NCBI GenBank assembly: GCA_018136815.1
Contig: CM030932.1
Coordinates: forward strand, 1,708,793-1,772,792
Length of the DNA: 64,000 bases
Direction: 5' to 3'
DNA from: Isochrysis galbana
Taxonomy: Eukaryota > Haptophyta > Isochrysidales > Isochrysidaceae
Part shown: in pieces, positions 21,923-32,865 of the stretch
Layout: each line of letters starts with the position of its first letter
How positions within the stretch are numbered: the stretch's first letter is position 1
Made by a program: the position numbers and the translations under genes
Notes under the pieces: generated by a model
What the model was told of the DNA's origin: nothing
The model's input: the letters and a program-made list of their open reading frames with translations, nothing else
Databases searched by the model: none

Positions 21923-22851
21923 CTAAGTGCGGCACCAGCTGTAGGCTGCCGTCATGAGGGCGCGACGCATTTCTTGCTCGTCGAGGGTATGCTCGTCACT
22001 CCAACATACAGTTGACTTGTGGAGCGGACGCCCCTACTGCGTTGCGAGACAGAGGCGCCTGGCAGGAAGCAACTAGGCTTCAGCAAGGGGGGCTTTCGCG
22101 GCCTCATGAATGCACACACGTGGCCACTGCCGACCGCCTGAGAAGGTGGTGGCTGCGTGAGAAGATGGACTCAACGGAAGACCACACACTTGGCACCTCG
22201 AGCAACACTCACCAGCACTCACTTGCACACCACATGACGCACAATTCACAAGTCACATGAGAAAAGTTCAGGCGCGCTCCAGCGAGAGCACGGCCAGTAG
22301 TTTGCAGTTCGACTGTGGCGCCCTGCAGGCGGCATCCTGTTGCCGCATTAGTATGACATATTGGCAACTCACCAGCACGTAAACAAACAAAGTTCTCACT
22401 GCAGTGTTCCGCAGAGGTCCAATTGGCCAGGCGTTCTGGCTTGCTAAACGAATGGCTGAAAGGCCAAACACGCATGCGGTGCGCATGCCAAGGCAAAGTG
22501 ATGGCTCACGAGCACTCACTTAGCCGGGGCTACGAGCGGCACAAGAGCGATGACAATGGCTCCGGGGCGCAAGTTGGGCGAGCGCGCTAGGATGGTGTTG
22601 GCCATTGATGGCGCATTGGCCAAGGATGCGCCTTCCAGTTGAGTGGCACCCTGCGGCATCGGAACGATCTCGAAAGATTTCAAGACCAGGCGGCGATCGC
22701 CCGGGGGCGTTATACCTGACGCCGATCGCTCTGAGCCGCGGCATACCCACCGGAGGAGCACACCGCGCCGGGCACCTGGCGCGACATCCAGCGCATGTCG
22801 CTTCCTTACCGGCTCAGTCGTTGGTTCGCAGCCTTCCCCCTCAACGGGCAT
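21923..22851 (-). CDS. Candidate multi-exon gene of unknown function
   Basis: On the minus strand several good splice signals lie in order. A first frame from ATG 22851 ends LVPLVAPA at a GTGAGT donor near 22523. A second piece (HSFSKPERLANWTSAEHC...) follows TTTCAG and ends at another GTGAGT near 22382. A third (CRLQGATVELQTTGRAL...) follows CAACAG and ends near a GTGAGTG donor. A possible last exon reads WSDEHTLDEQEMRRAL and stops at 21923. Composition is protein-like and Cys-rich, but I recognise no domain. The junction to the last exon does not settle cleanly in frame, so the model is provisional. Confidence 0.3.
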
Positions 22852-25089
22852 GCCCTCCCTAAGGCCCTGCGGGGGTGCAATGAGAACAAGGAAAGGACGG
22901 GAGGATGTAAGGGGTGTTATCAGTAAATTTCCGACATAAAAAGGGCAACGGAGTGAAAGGACAGGGTAAGGAGGTTCCTCTCCACACTGCCGTGGTAGTG
23001 AGGTCGCTCTCCTCCCGCACCAGCAACCCGCACCCGCTCCCTCCTATCCCCAACCCCGAGCTCCATCTTGCGTTATGACCAATCTACGATATGATTGAAA
23101 GCCGCCCCCGCTCGCCGCCCGTCCTTCACCCGGCCCGCAACCCCCACCCCCAACCCCCAACCCCCCCGATCTCGTGGGAGCACAGGTTTGCTTGAGAGAC
23201 CCTGGACCAGCAGAATCCATCCGATCGGCGAGGGGGCGAGACAGAAGGGAAGAGGGGGCCGCAATTGAGCACAACTGGCTGGAGCTCGTGGGTTCGAGTG
23301 TCCGGCGCGGCAGGTGGGCGCCACGCTCGCTCGACTCACCCGCTTAATTGCCTCGCCTGCCATCGAGCGAGGGCCCGCCCGGGGTGGGGGGGCTCGCCGA
23401 TCTCGACGCACGGACTAACCTTATAAAGTCGGCAGAAGACAGAACGGCTTTGTGCTTTGTGCTTTCTTTGTGTTTGTGTTTGTGTTTTGGGTTTGGCCCA
23501 GCCTATCTTGGGCCCAGTGACTGTGAGAAGAGCGGTGTAGATCAGAGTAATCATTGAAGGCTAGCTAGCGCAACGAGTCGGTGATGATACCACGTTACCA
23601 CACCGTACACCGGAGGAGTAGACGAACCACTCCTACTCCTACAAAACAACTCAGGCTGAATAACACTCCCAGACAACGACAACGATATCGCTGCACAAAC
23701 TACAAACTCAAACTTTTTCCTCAAGAAGGGAAGAAAGGTGACGGAGGAAGGTTGTCTTGTCATGGCATTTAGTAAAAATGTCGGCGGTCATCATCGAAGT
23801 AAAGATCCTGTGTGGGACAGAGAGATGTGATGTGGAGAAATGAGATGTGAATGTGAGAAATTGTTCTCGAGCACATACATATATAGCAGATAGCAGCGAG
23901 CGAACATAAATTTTACATGAATAAGGTCGCGCGCGCCATTCCGCCAAATATGGGACATAACTCAAGTTGAGCCATCAATGTCCATGGTCCGTTCACAATA
24001 ATACTCGAATATGTGCTTTTGAGGCCATTTCGCCAAGAGGAGGGCTCCTGTATGGGGGGGGGGGCGACCAAAAAAATCATAGTAGTAAATAATATTCTTA
24101 CCGCTCACGCAGCTCTGGCTCTGGTCCCACTCGCTACTTTCACCCGGCAAGCGCGCGCGTTCTACCCCCCTACTCTTCCCCCCGCCCGGTGACTCCCCCC
24201 GTGCACTTCACGGCGGGGATAGATAGGGGTAAAGAAAAAGGGCTTCCTGGGCGCGCGACGCGCGCCGCACGCATTCGCCTCCATGCACTGCCCCCCAATC
24301 GTACTGACCCCCCCCTTCACCACTGAGACACTGAGACACAGACTACCAGAGCCGCCAGGAGGGCACCCAGGGCCAGCGAGGGAAAGGCTGTCGCATCCAG
24401 AGTATTTTATATACTCTAGGCGGATGCGGTGCTTCTAGCTTCTATCAATGTGTAGTGTGTGAGAAAAATTGAGTGAGTTTTGTTTTTGGCAATGAGTTGT
24501 CTCGAAGCTCCGCCGCATTGCACGCCGAATTTGTTCGTTTGTCCTTATTTGTTTCATTGATTTGTTTGATGTGCGATGTTGGGTCAGTTTTCGGAGTTTT
24601 CTTGTTGGTGAGTGAGTGATGTTGTGGGCCCTCGTCGAGATGTAGCGCGCCCTTTCCCCCTCTCTCAAGACTTCAATTCACTCCATGCCCTAGCCCCGCT
24701 GAGACTTGCCCCACGATCAAGCATCCGCTTGATCGACACAGGAGAGGCCAGGGGCTCTGCCCCAGTCTCCACTGCCCCCTGAGCTGCCCCTGCTGGTCCT
24801 CTGGGGGGGGCCGAGGGCCGAGGGTCCCCTCAGAGGGGGGCCATGGCACGCGCAGGCGGCAGCGGGGGAGGGCAGCGGCGCGCGCTCCATGACCCTATCA
24901 GTTTATGTATAGTTGTCTTGAGTGAGTGCGAATCCCGTCCTCAAAAAATTGTTTAAAACAATTAAAATTTGTCGGGCCGCGATATAATAAGTTGTTAAAA
25001 AAGGAATTAAATAACCTACAGCGAATCCCCGGTTGGAGCAAAAACAATAAAACAATCTCCTGTAACACCCTGCTCGCGAAAAACATGTA
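22852..25089. other. Gene-poor spacer with low-complexity DNA
   Basis: No supported gene. There is a CCCCCAACCCCC-type run near 23145-23170. At 24088 TAATATTCTTACCGCTCACGCAGC resembles the family A terminal hairpin motif. A family A centre fragment (CAGGAGAGGCCAGGGGC...CCCTGAGCTGCCCC) lies at 24738-24900. An AT-rich patch spans 24935-25030. Confidence 0.4.
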
Positions 25090-25489
25090 GGCCGATGCTT
25101 CAAACAGCAACACGGCCTCGAAAGATGCAAAAGAAACGGCACATCCGAATGTGAAGTGCGTTCCCTGGGGGGTGGACAACGAGCCGGCATGCCCGGCTCG
25201 TATAAATGAATCTAGATTCCAAAGCAAGCTTTGCATACTCATTGCCAACGTTCTGGTAGACTCATACGATGCAATGTTCAGTTTACCTACACGTCGGGGC
25301 GCCTTCTCTCGCATCCGCATCCTTCGCAATAGCATTACATATACCATCCATCGCGGCGAGGAACCGATGCAGTCGATCTTACAGATTGGCAGTCTTCATG
25401 GTACCACGTCCCACATTAGCTCTTCTCTCATAGGTTCACAGGAGGCCCAGGCACAAAGGGCTCTCATGGGCATGGCCTCTTTGAAGTGA
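25090..25489 (+). pseudogene. 3'-terminal exon of an unidentified gene, 5' part missing
   Basis: After a possible acceptor (ATGTAG at about 25084-25089) the frame is open to a TGA at 25487-25489. It has natural-looking composition (NTASKDAKETAHPN, ESRFQSKLCILIANVLVDSY, RIRILRNSITYTIHRGEE). Upstream sequence is AT-rich and non-coding and then repeat, so any earlier exons are lost or far away. The opposite strand is also open over much of this interval, which lowers certainty. It converges with the ORF at 25550-25900. Confidence 0.3.
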
Positions 25490-25549
25490 AGACGAGTAGT
25501 TCTAGCTATAGAACTGAGATGCATGAGGAGGCCTTGCCAGAGTACTTGA

Positions 25550-25900
25550 TCAAGCCTTCGCCTCTGCCTGTCCCATTTCAGCTGCATCGATGTGTGCTGC
25601 GTCGTCGTCTGGAACGGTGGGTTCACGAGTGAGCGCCGTCGCACGAGTCGACGTGATCCGCCCGCCCGCAGCCCGCGCGTCTGCACACATGTCTCCGAGG
25701 ATACGCCTGCGCATCCGAGACGGAGCCTCCACCAGAAAGCGGGCCACTAGCTCGAGTGAGGCACCAACGGAGGAGGCAGCAGTGTGCAAGTAGCCGCCGA
25801 GTGTGGAGAGGGGCTGCAGATCGCAAAGAACGTCATAAGTCTCTCTCGCAGCACGAAGCAGGTACTGGAAGCCATCTGGGTTGAAGTAGAAGAAGGACAT
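25550..25900 (-). CDS. Hypothetical 116-aa protein
   Basis: ATG at 25900, stop at 25550. The sequence starts MSFFYFNPDGFQYLLRAARE, continues ETYDVLCDLQPL and LVARFLVEAPSRMRRRILGD, and ends with an acidic tail, DDDAAHIDAAEMGQAEAKA. I recognise no family. The frame also runs open for some codons upstream (RHRDLNARAAYSA), so an earlier start or exon is possible. A family B repeat begins about 160 bp upstream in the orientation seen before other genes, which mildly supports a real start here. Confidence 0.45.
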   Translation of the reverse strand: MSFFYFNPDGFQYLLRAARETYDVLCDLQPLSTLGGYLHTAASSVGASLELVARFLVEAPSRMRRRILGDMCADARAAGGRITSTRATALTREPTVPDDDAAHIDAAEMGQAEAKA

Positions 25901-26057
25901 CGCGGAATAGGCTGCACGGGCGTTGAGGTCTCGGTGGCGGCAGAGGCGGTGGAGGGGTTGGTGGCGGCCGGGCCGCGGAGCCCCCCCCTAAAGTGTACGA
26001 GGTGGTGGCGCGGCGGGCGGGTCAGTCGCCTTGCTCTGCACAAGGAAGAAGTGTCGG

Positions 26058-26255
26058 AGTCGGAGTTTTCTTGTTGTCCTAGTTAATCCTAGTGCTGCGG
26101 GACCGTAGCCCTTCGACGGCAACGGAGCCCCTCCCCCGCGATGGGGGTGTGCGCGGTTGGTGCATGGCTCGTCCGGTGTATGTGGCTAGGGATGCTAGCC
26201 AACAAGACCTTTTTTCTACAAGACTTCAATTTGCAACGAAAAGGCAACAGGGGAA
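26058..26255 (-). repeat. Family B copy 4 (partial), upstream of the ORF at 25900
   Basis: Read on the minus strand it gives TTGCAAATTGAAGTC..., GCTAGCATCCCTAGCC, ACACCCCCATCGCGGGG, and TTAACTAGGACAACAAGAAA, matching the gene-proximal third of the other copies. Its end points at the start codon of the minus-strand ORF at 25900. Confidence 0.75.
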
Positions 26256-27114
26256 AGGGAAAAGGAAAAAAAAGAAATGTGGGAAATGGGAATGGGAATA
26301 GGGGGTCTCGAGTCTCGAGCGTTGCCAACGTTATGGATCATGTGAACACCTTGCAAGGACCTTGCCTCGCTGGGGAGCCTACTTGTGTATCATAGTAGTA
26401 GTAGTTTCCGCTCGACTCCTACTCTGTGCCGAAGTTGAGAAAGCGCGCTATTCACTTGGTGTTGTATTTCTGCTTTCTGCCCATCTCCCATCTCCATCTG
26501 ACATCTGAAGATCTGAAGGCCGTAGACATGAATATTCGTGTAAGGTACGCGCCCACAATCACAGTTGAACAGTTCCCCGTGTTGCTACTGACGCATAAGA
26601 CACACAGATTCGGATTCCCCATGGTCTCAAGCCCATAATGTTTGCAGATTTTGGTCTCGAAATTTGCGATTCGAATTTTGTTTTTACTATTACTATAATT
26701 GTTGGCTCGTTTAAGGTGGTAGGTAGGTGCAACTATCGCCGGGGCTTTTACGGCCGCTCCCTTGGCAGCGGCCGTGCACGCACTCTGCCACGGGCATGGG
26801 GCTGTAGCTCGAGAATGCACTGGGAAATGTCGGTGAGACCGCGGCTGTGGGCTGTGGGCAGAGATCGATGGGATGCACAACTTTCTTTGATCGAGGATCG
26901 AGATCGAGGGTGCGGCAGCGGCGCCTAAGCCATTCCGCCGGGGGAGCGCCTCCTTCTCATTCTCATCCTCTCCGCTACATCAGCGTCGCAGTGTGGAGTT
27001 AGGACAAGGCTCGTCTGGGGGGCATGTGCCCGGGCTCCCTAGACCACCGGGGCAGGTGGATCCCACCGGTATGTGGGGCGACTCAAGTCTCAAGTGCAGC
27101 TGGGCGCGCGCCGC
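26256..27114. other. Spacer around the family G copy
   Basis: Apart from the family G repeat at 26515-26745 I see no gene. There are purine-rich stretches (26250-26300) and GC-rich sequence. Open frames have no recognisable motifs. Confidence 0.35.
26515..26745 (+). repeat. Family G repeat
   Basis: It is homologous, in opposite orientation, to 63232-63440. Shared blocks are CAGATTCGGATTCCCCATGG, TTTTGGTCTCGAAATTTGCG and TAATTGTTGGCTCGTTTAAGG. Diverged copies lie at 55890-56900 (split) and 59830-60000. It is non-coding. Confidence 0.7.
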
Positions 27115-27665
27115 CCGGGGAGATTCGACGCGCCTCGTTGTGGCCGATGTGACGATTTGACACGAGTGACGACCCTGAGCGTCCCGAAGCCTCGAGGGTT
27201 CCAAGAATAGCTGAGGGATGGTTCGTAGTTCGATGTGGATTTGTTGTTTTGCCACCCTTGAACTATCGGATGCGAGCGGTTCTGGTTGTCGCTATCACTG
27301 ATACGAAGTTGTTGAGTGATTTGCCATGGGGTCCAGGTCCCACCACTCGGAGGAGCGTGTGGCGCGGCCGGCGGCCGCTATTTCGAAGAAAAGATTTGCA
27401 ACGAATTTGTCGAGTCTATTTGTTGTGGTGTTACACTCTTGAGCGGCGTCGTCGAGCGCGGAAGTGTTGCAAAAGTTGGAGTGGGAGTGGTCTCTCGGCG
27501 GGGGTACCACGTTGGAAATTGTAGTCTTAGTCTTGTAAGAGGTCTTGTTGGCTAGCATCCCTAGCCACATACACCGGACGAGCCATGCACCAACCGCGCA
27601 CACCCCCATCGCGGGGGGGGAGCCGTAGGATTAAACTAGGACGACAAGAACAAGAAGACTCTGAC
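27115..27665 (+). repeat. Family B copy 2, uninterrupted, upstream of the SEC14-like gene
   Basis: This is the longest uninterrupted copy: GATTCGACGCGCCTCG, CACCACTCGGAGGAGCGTG, GCGGCCGCTATTTCGAAG, GCTAGCATCCCTAGCC, ACACCCCCATCGCGGGG, and GGATTAAACTAGGACGACAAG. Its right end is about 125 bp before the ATG at 27790. On its minus strand a short frame conserved among copies reads LDDAAQ...NTTTNRLDKFV, suggesting that part of a coding region was captured in antisense. Confidence 0.8.
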
Positions 27666-27789
27666 AGACTTGCTCTCAAGGACAAGGGACTAGAGCTCTA
27701 AAGTAGGAGGTAGTACTCCTTCTGGATCACCCACTCACGAGTTTAGTGAGTAGGAGCCCTGGGCACCGCCTCGCCACATTGCGACCACC

Positions 27790-30700
27790 ATGGCCGCACA
27801 ACTCGGCGGCGCGCCGACGAACGGCACTCCGAAGCGGCCGCATGGCATAAGGCGGGTGCTCAGCCTGGGCTGGTTCGTGCGGTGGCGTCCGCATAGGCGC
27901 GAGAGCTCCGCAGCCCCACCTCCGCCCCACCACGTACAGGGTGTCATCGAGCAGAGAGCGGGCGGCTTCGCAGATGATGTGCTGTCCTTGATCAATGCTA
28001 ACCAGCCACAAGTGAACGAGCACGTAGCGCCTAGCCAAGCAGATCTAGCCGATCATCAGTACGCACCAGCAGCCTCTACGAAAACTGAGCAAGCCGAGCT
28101 TTCGGGAAGGGAGGCATCTGCACTTGCAACGATGAACAAAGAGGACAGGTCATCCTCATTCTCAAAAGCACCGTCGGCTGTGGCGACAGTCGATGCGGAT
28201 GACGGGGCGGCGACGCCTACTGAGGCCAATAGAGAGACCAGTTATTCCTTATTGTCATCAGCTGTGCCCATCTCGACAGACGCACCGCCATCAGCAGCGC
28301 TATTCCATGCCTGTCATGGGTGTATGCCGGCCACGGACACGCAAAGCAAGTGCGAGCCATCCCTGTCAATGAACACACCGCCGGCAGCGACCTCAGACGA
28401 TGCTGATGGTTGGACGACGAAGATCAGTAGCACAGGAGAAGAGGCGGATTCCTCCTTGTCATTAGACGGTCTGCCTACAGCCGTCTCAGTCTCCAAATAC
28501 ATGATGCCACTATCGACGCCAGTCGATGGGAATGATGGGGCAGTGAGGACCACCGAAACGAAGGTAGAGGAGCGACCGTCCTCATCGAAGAACGCACTAC
28601 CGTCGGCAGCGCCAGGTCATGCAGATAATCGGCCGGCCACCACGACTGACACGAAGGCGGAGAACGAGATGTCCATGTCGATAGACGTACTGCCAAGGCC
28701 GCTTAGTATAATTGACGGGAAAGCACACCCCAATGACATCGACAAATATCCATCAGCGTCCATCTACGAAGCAAATGTCATTTCCGCTTCTATGTCCACT
28801 GAAGTGCTCTCTCGTGACGATTCACTCCAAGTCGAGGTGAATCTACAGGTATCATCTGCAAATCTTTCGGCTGCGGTCGTTGAGCCCCTTTCAAACGAGG
28901 AGGCTTCAAGAACAGAGCCTTCAGGTCGCACTTCAAAAGAAGACCATCGTGACGCATCCTTGGCACCTTCGTCTACTCGGGTAGAGTCCGAAAAGCGCCA
29001 TGCGTCCGGTAAAGTCAGGCAAGCGCATTGGAATGCAGAACGTCATCAGCAGCTTACGATGTCTGAACTGGAATCTATGAATACCTTCACGCCGCCTGGA
29101 GCACTTGGTGCGGATGTGCTCGAAAGCGGTCGAGTTCGTTTGCGCTCAACTCTGAGCGCTCAGCAAAATGAGGCTCTTGATGCGGCTATAATTGTGTACA
29201 CGCAAACCCTTGGGACAAGTGACCCATTTGTCGATGCGACAGTTCTTCGCTTTCTTGTAGCTCACAAGTGGAATGTTGCCAAGGCGCACAGGCACCTTAA
29301 GCATACCGCGACATGGCGCAACTCTCCATACGGAAGCAAGCGGGGAATCACTCCTGCCCAGGTTCGCCTTTTGGAAGTTCTCATTCAGTTGGCTTGGGTC
29401 TTCCAAGAGGGACAATAGAAATGAGGAGTTGGCCTGGCTCTATCGAGAGTGAGAGTTGAAATGAGGAATGACACGGTCCTTCCCACCTTGCCTCGCACCC
29501 TCATCATAATACTACAGAGGCATGACGCACCGATCGATCCCTTCTTTTGCCTACTTTGTCTTCAGATCCGTGCAAAGTTTCTTGGCGGCCAAACGCCAGC
29601 CGAGGTGCCTCAAGTACAAACTCTGTACAGGGTGCTTCCATTTGTACTCGAGCACCGTCGGTCATATACAGGTAATGACTGTTTACAGATAGGGATTGAA
29701 AGATCTAGCTGGGGATGAGGCGAACGATGGTCATCAATGGCGCACCGATAGATCCGTGCAGGACACATAAGCGCCAAGACAGGCGTTTACACGCCTCATG
29801 CCTAGTGACACAGATGTGTAACCATATTTGATTGCCATGCGTGTTCAACGAAGACGCCGAACGACGTTCTCACACGTCATTTTCCATCAACCTCGAGTCA
29901 GGTGACTTACTTGTCATTGCTGCCTTGGGCGCCGCCGACGTCGACGCCTTCTTCCGCCTCATGAGCTACTCGGACTGGACGTGTGCCAACATTTACCACT
30001 GTGAATGGCTTTACCTGCGCCTCGACCAGGAGTCGTTTCTACAGGGCCGATTGGTGAGGACCTGCGCCGCTTCCTCTGCTTCTTTCGGCATCCGCTCATA
30101 CTTCTCTTCCTATTCTCCTCTTTTCACGATGCGATTCTGCGCAATAAACTGATGGTAATTGGTGTGCACAGGTAACTGCGGTGCAGCTTTACGACTGCCA
30201 AGGGATCACACTCAAGCACGTGATGCCTCGTGTCCTCTGGCGGATGAAGGAGTCCGTTCTTCTTCCCGATCTACATTATCCCGAGTTCTTTTCCGCGGTG
30301 CGCGGGCCTGAGGAGTGCATCGATTAGCAATCACATAATTCTGCACGTGCTGGCACTATGCTGTCATGAGAATCTATGGTGTTGACTCCGTCCAGCTCAA
30401 ACTGCCCCGCTCCCCTCCCACCCAAGCTTTGGTCAACGCGAATACACAAGAATACCACCTATTGTCCTTTCCTTCGTCTATGCAGATTCGTGCTTTCAGC
30501 ATCATGCCCTTGGCTGTCAAGGCGTACGAGTGGTTCCGTCCACTCCTCTCTCATGCCCTACAAGAGCGCATCCACCTCATCCCACCCAAGCACTCGGATG
30601 GATACTGCACCCTTTTTGCACCACCTTCGTCTATCCCACAATGTTACGGTGGTGGTTCAAACAGTATTCCTCCCGAATCGGCCAAGGCGCTTGGGTATGC

Positions 30701-30809
30701 CCTTGTAGACGCCAGCATGCGCGCACTTTGGTTTCCTGGACCACCTACCCATTTGGGTGGGTACTCGGTGTTGCAACCCAGCTGTAGCGAACAAGGCAAG
30801 AGCTCATAG
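27790..30809 (+). CDS. SEC14-like CRAL-TRIO lipid-binding protein with long disordered N terminus
   Basis: Five exons, 27790-29361, 29566-29671, 29902-30053, 30172-30297 and 30486-30809, keep frame and give 759 aa. The ATG has a strong context (CCACCATGG). Residues 1-430 are Ser/Thr/Ala/Asp-rich with a degenerate repeated pattern (DDGAATPTEA, DDADGWTTK, NDGAVRTTETK, ADNRPATTTDTKAE). About residues 450-525 form the CRAL-TRIO N helix bundle (VLRFLVAHKWNVAKAHRHL, ATWRNSP). The lipid-binding fold follows: GDLLVIAALGAADVDAFF, YHCEWLYLRLD, VQLYDCQGITLKHV, FSIMPLAVKAYEWFRPLL, RIHLIPPKHS and IPQCYGG. Such proteins transfer or sense phosphoinositides or other small lipids at membranes. The ligand is not predictable. 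The exact 3' end after YGG is less certain. Family B lies just upstream. Confidence 0.85.
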
Positions 30810-31150
30810 ATGGTGTGCGGCCTCCTGGTCGCGCCACGTCGGCTTTCAGGACCAGATGAGTACAACGAGCGTGTCCATCAATACGCAGTACGCACAAGTA
30901 GGGAGTAATATTGGGTGCAAGGGAGCAAACTGTGACCGTTTTGGGGAGAGGCCGGAGGGGGCGGGGCGGGGTGGGATCGGGACCGAGTTTGGGAACGGGG
31001 GGGAGGGGGGGGAGGCAGTCGCACGCGGAGCAGTGCCTGCATTGTTGTCGCGGCATGCGCATTCGAAAAAATGCCGGGAAGAATGTTGGTTGACGTTGGG
31101 GCGGGCGGCAATGAAGAAGGCGATAACAATGGTAGTTAGTAGTTAGTACT
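30810..31150. other. Spacer with G-rich low complexity
   Basis: This is the 3' flank of the SEC14-like gene. A very G-rich stretch lies at 30940-31015. No frame shows a motif. Confidence 0.35.
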
Positions 31151-31425
31151 ACAGTAGTATATCCTAGCCAACCCCACTAGCTAATTGGACACAACAATTC
31201 AGTCCGGGATTTCCGCGTTCCCGCCATGCCTGACGAGCCAGGTGTCCCAGTGGTATCGGGGGGTAGGGGCACTGTCCCCTCCCCTCGATATTTATCCCCC
31301 CTCCAGTGCACGCACCGACCCTGCGCACCCCAGCACGCCCTCTCTCTCCTCGAGGCTCCACGCTGCAGGGAAACCCCTTTCGAGTAAAACAACGCAAGGG
31401 GGGGGGGCACTTAGGGGTATCGCGG
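31151..31425 (-). repeat. Family D repeat, reverse orientation
   Basis: It begins ATATCCTAGCCAACCCCACTAG and runs through GCATGCCTGACGAGCCAGGTG, GTGCACGCACCGACC and AAACCCCTTTCGAGTAAA to a poly-C/G run. This is the reverse complement of 21373-21640 and close to 41280-41525. Confidence 0.75.
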
Positions 31426-32545
31426 TGCATACTAAGTTTATACTTGCTTGGTTCACCCATGGGGGGGCACGAGCCCCCCCCCCCTCTCCACTCCTCCCCC
31501 GCTGTGGGGAGGAACCACCCATCCTCCATCTTCTTGGCATGCCTTATGGCTTGCTAGGCCAACTAAGTTCATCCTTGGTTCACTCACAACAACTAAGTTT
31601 ATACTTGGTTGACCCATGGGGGGGCACGAGCCCCCCCCCTCTCTCCACGGGTCGGGGTGAAGGGCTTAGATATGGTCCGGTGGCTTGCGGCCCCCCCCGG
31701 TGATCCGTTCTCCCCTTCCTCCTATGCCTACCGGGCTGGCGGCGGCCTTAGACCCGACTTCTCTTGTAAACAGGTGCGGGACTTACATATTTTCCGGTGA
31801 GCGGAGCCCTCGCTCCGCCCACCCCCTTCTCCGCGCTCTCTCTCCCCTCTCCTGCAGGCACGCGCGATGACGCGCCTGCGACAGGCCTGCAGCTGCCCCT
31901 GGCGACCCCTACAGGCTCCTAGAGGCCAGTTCGGCGGCAGAGGAGGCTGGAGCTGGGCCCTGGCCTCCCCTGCCTCTCCCTCGCTGGCGCTCTTGAGCCT
32001 CAGGGCCCCCAATTTGCACTTGTCTGCCTTTCGACCAGGGGCCAGGAGGGGAGGGGGGGTTGGAGCGATGGGCTGGCCACGACAGGCCAGGACCAGGACG
32101 CGCGAGGCAGGCGAGCCTGCCACTGAGAGAGTGGGTCAGCAGGGCAGTCTCCTCCTGGCAAGCCATCAGGCATGCCAGGAGCATGGGTGGTTCCTCCCCC
32201 ATGGCAGGGGAGGAGTGGAGAGGGGGGGGGGGGCTCGTGCCCCCCCATGGGCGAACTAAGTATAAAGCCTTAGTTGAGGGGGGCCCAGGGGGAGGAGGGG
32301 CTGGTCGGAGAGATGGGCAGGCCACGACGGGCCAGGGCAGGCGGGTCAGGCGGGCCTGTGGAGAGAGGAATGGGTCAGCAGGGCTGTGTGCTCCTGGCAA
32401 GCCATCAGCCATCAGCCATCAGGCGTGCCAGGAGACTGGATGGTTCCTCTCCCTTCCTCCCCCATGGCAGGGGAGGAGTGGAGAGGGGGGGGGGGTTCGT
32501 GCCCCCCCATGGGTCAACCAAGTATCAAGTATAAACTTAGTTGCT
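31426..32545. repeat. Cluster of partial family A copies in both orientations
   Basis: At least four pieces are present: a forward head at 31432-31560, a second forward head at 31588-31650, a long reverse copy at about 31655-32265 (starts GAAGGGCTTAGATATGGTCC, ends GGGCGAACTAAGTATAAA), and a shorter reverse piece at 32276-32545 ending AACCAAGTATCAAGTATAAACTTAGTTG. The order suggests insertion of family A elements into or next to each other. No gene is present. Confidence 0.75.
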
Positions 32546-32602
32546 AGCGGGGGTGGCTAGGATATAATATTAATTAATTTAAATTTTGCACCCTTACTTT
32601 AC

Positions 32603-32850
32603 GGTCTCTCGGCTCTCGGCGGGGGTACGGGGTACCACGGTATACCACGTTCCATGTTGCACGTTGAGAATTGTAGTCTTGTAGAGCATCTTGCATCTTG
32701 TTGGCTAGCATCCCTAGCTACATACGTACACCGGGCGAGCCATGCTCCAACCGCGCACACCCCCATCGCGGGGTAGGCGCTCCGTTGCGGATGAGGCACG
32801 GTCCCTCAGTACTAGGATTAAACTAGGACAACAAGAAAATTCGAACACCT
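32603..32850 (+). repeat. Family B copy 3 (partial), immediately upstream of the USP36-like gene
   Basis: It holds GGTCTCTCGG, GCTAGCATCCCTAGC, CCGGGCGAGCCATGC, ACACCCCCATCGCGGGGTAG, GATGAGGCACGGTCCCTCAG and GGATTAAACTAGGACAACAA. The last shared bases are only about 20-30 bp before the ATG at 32866, so the repeat must supply most of the core promoter or 5' leader. Confidence 0.8.
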
Positions 32851-32865
32851 AGCTTGTTTATGTAA

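Noticed and set aside
23260-23340. Possible tRNA-like T-arm (GGGTTCGAGTGTCC)
   Set aside because: No matching acceptor, D-arm or anticodon arm could be folded around it.
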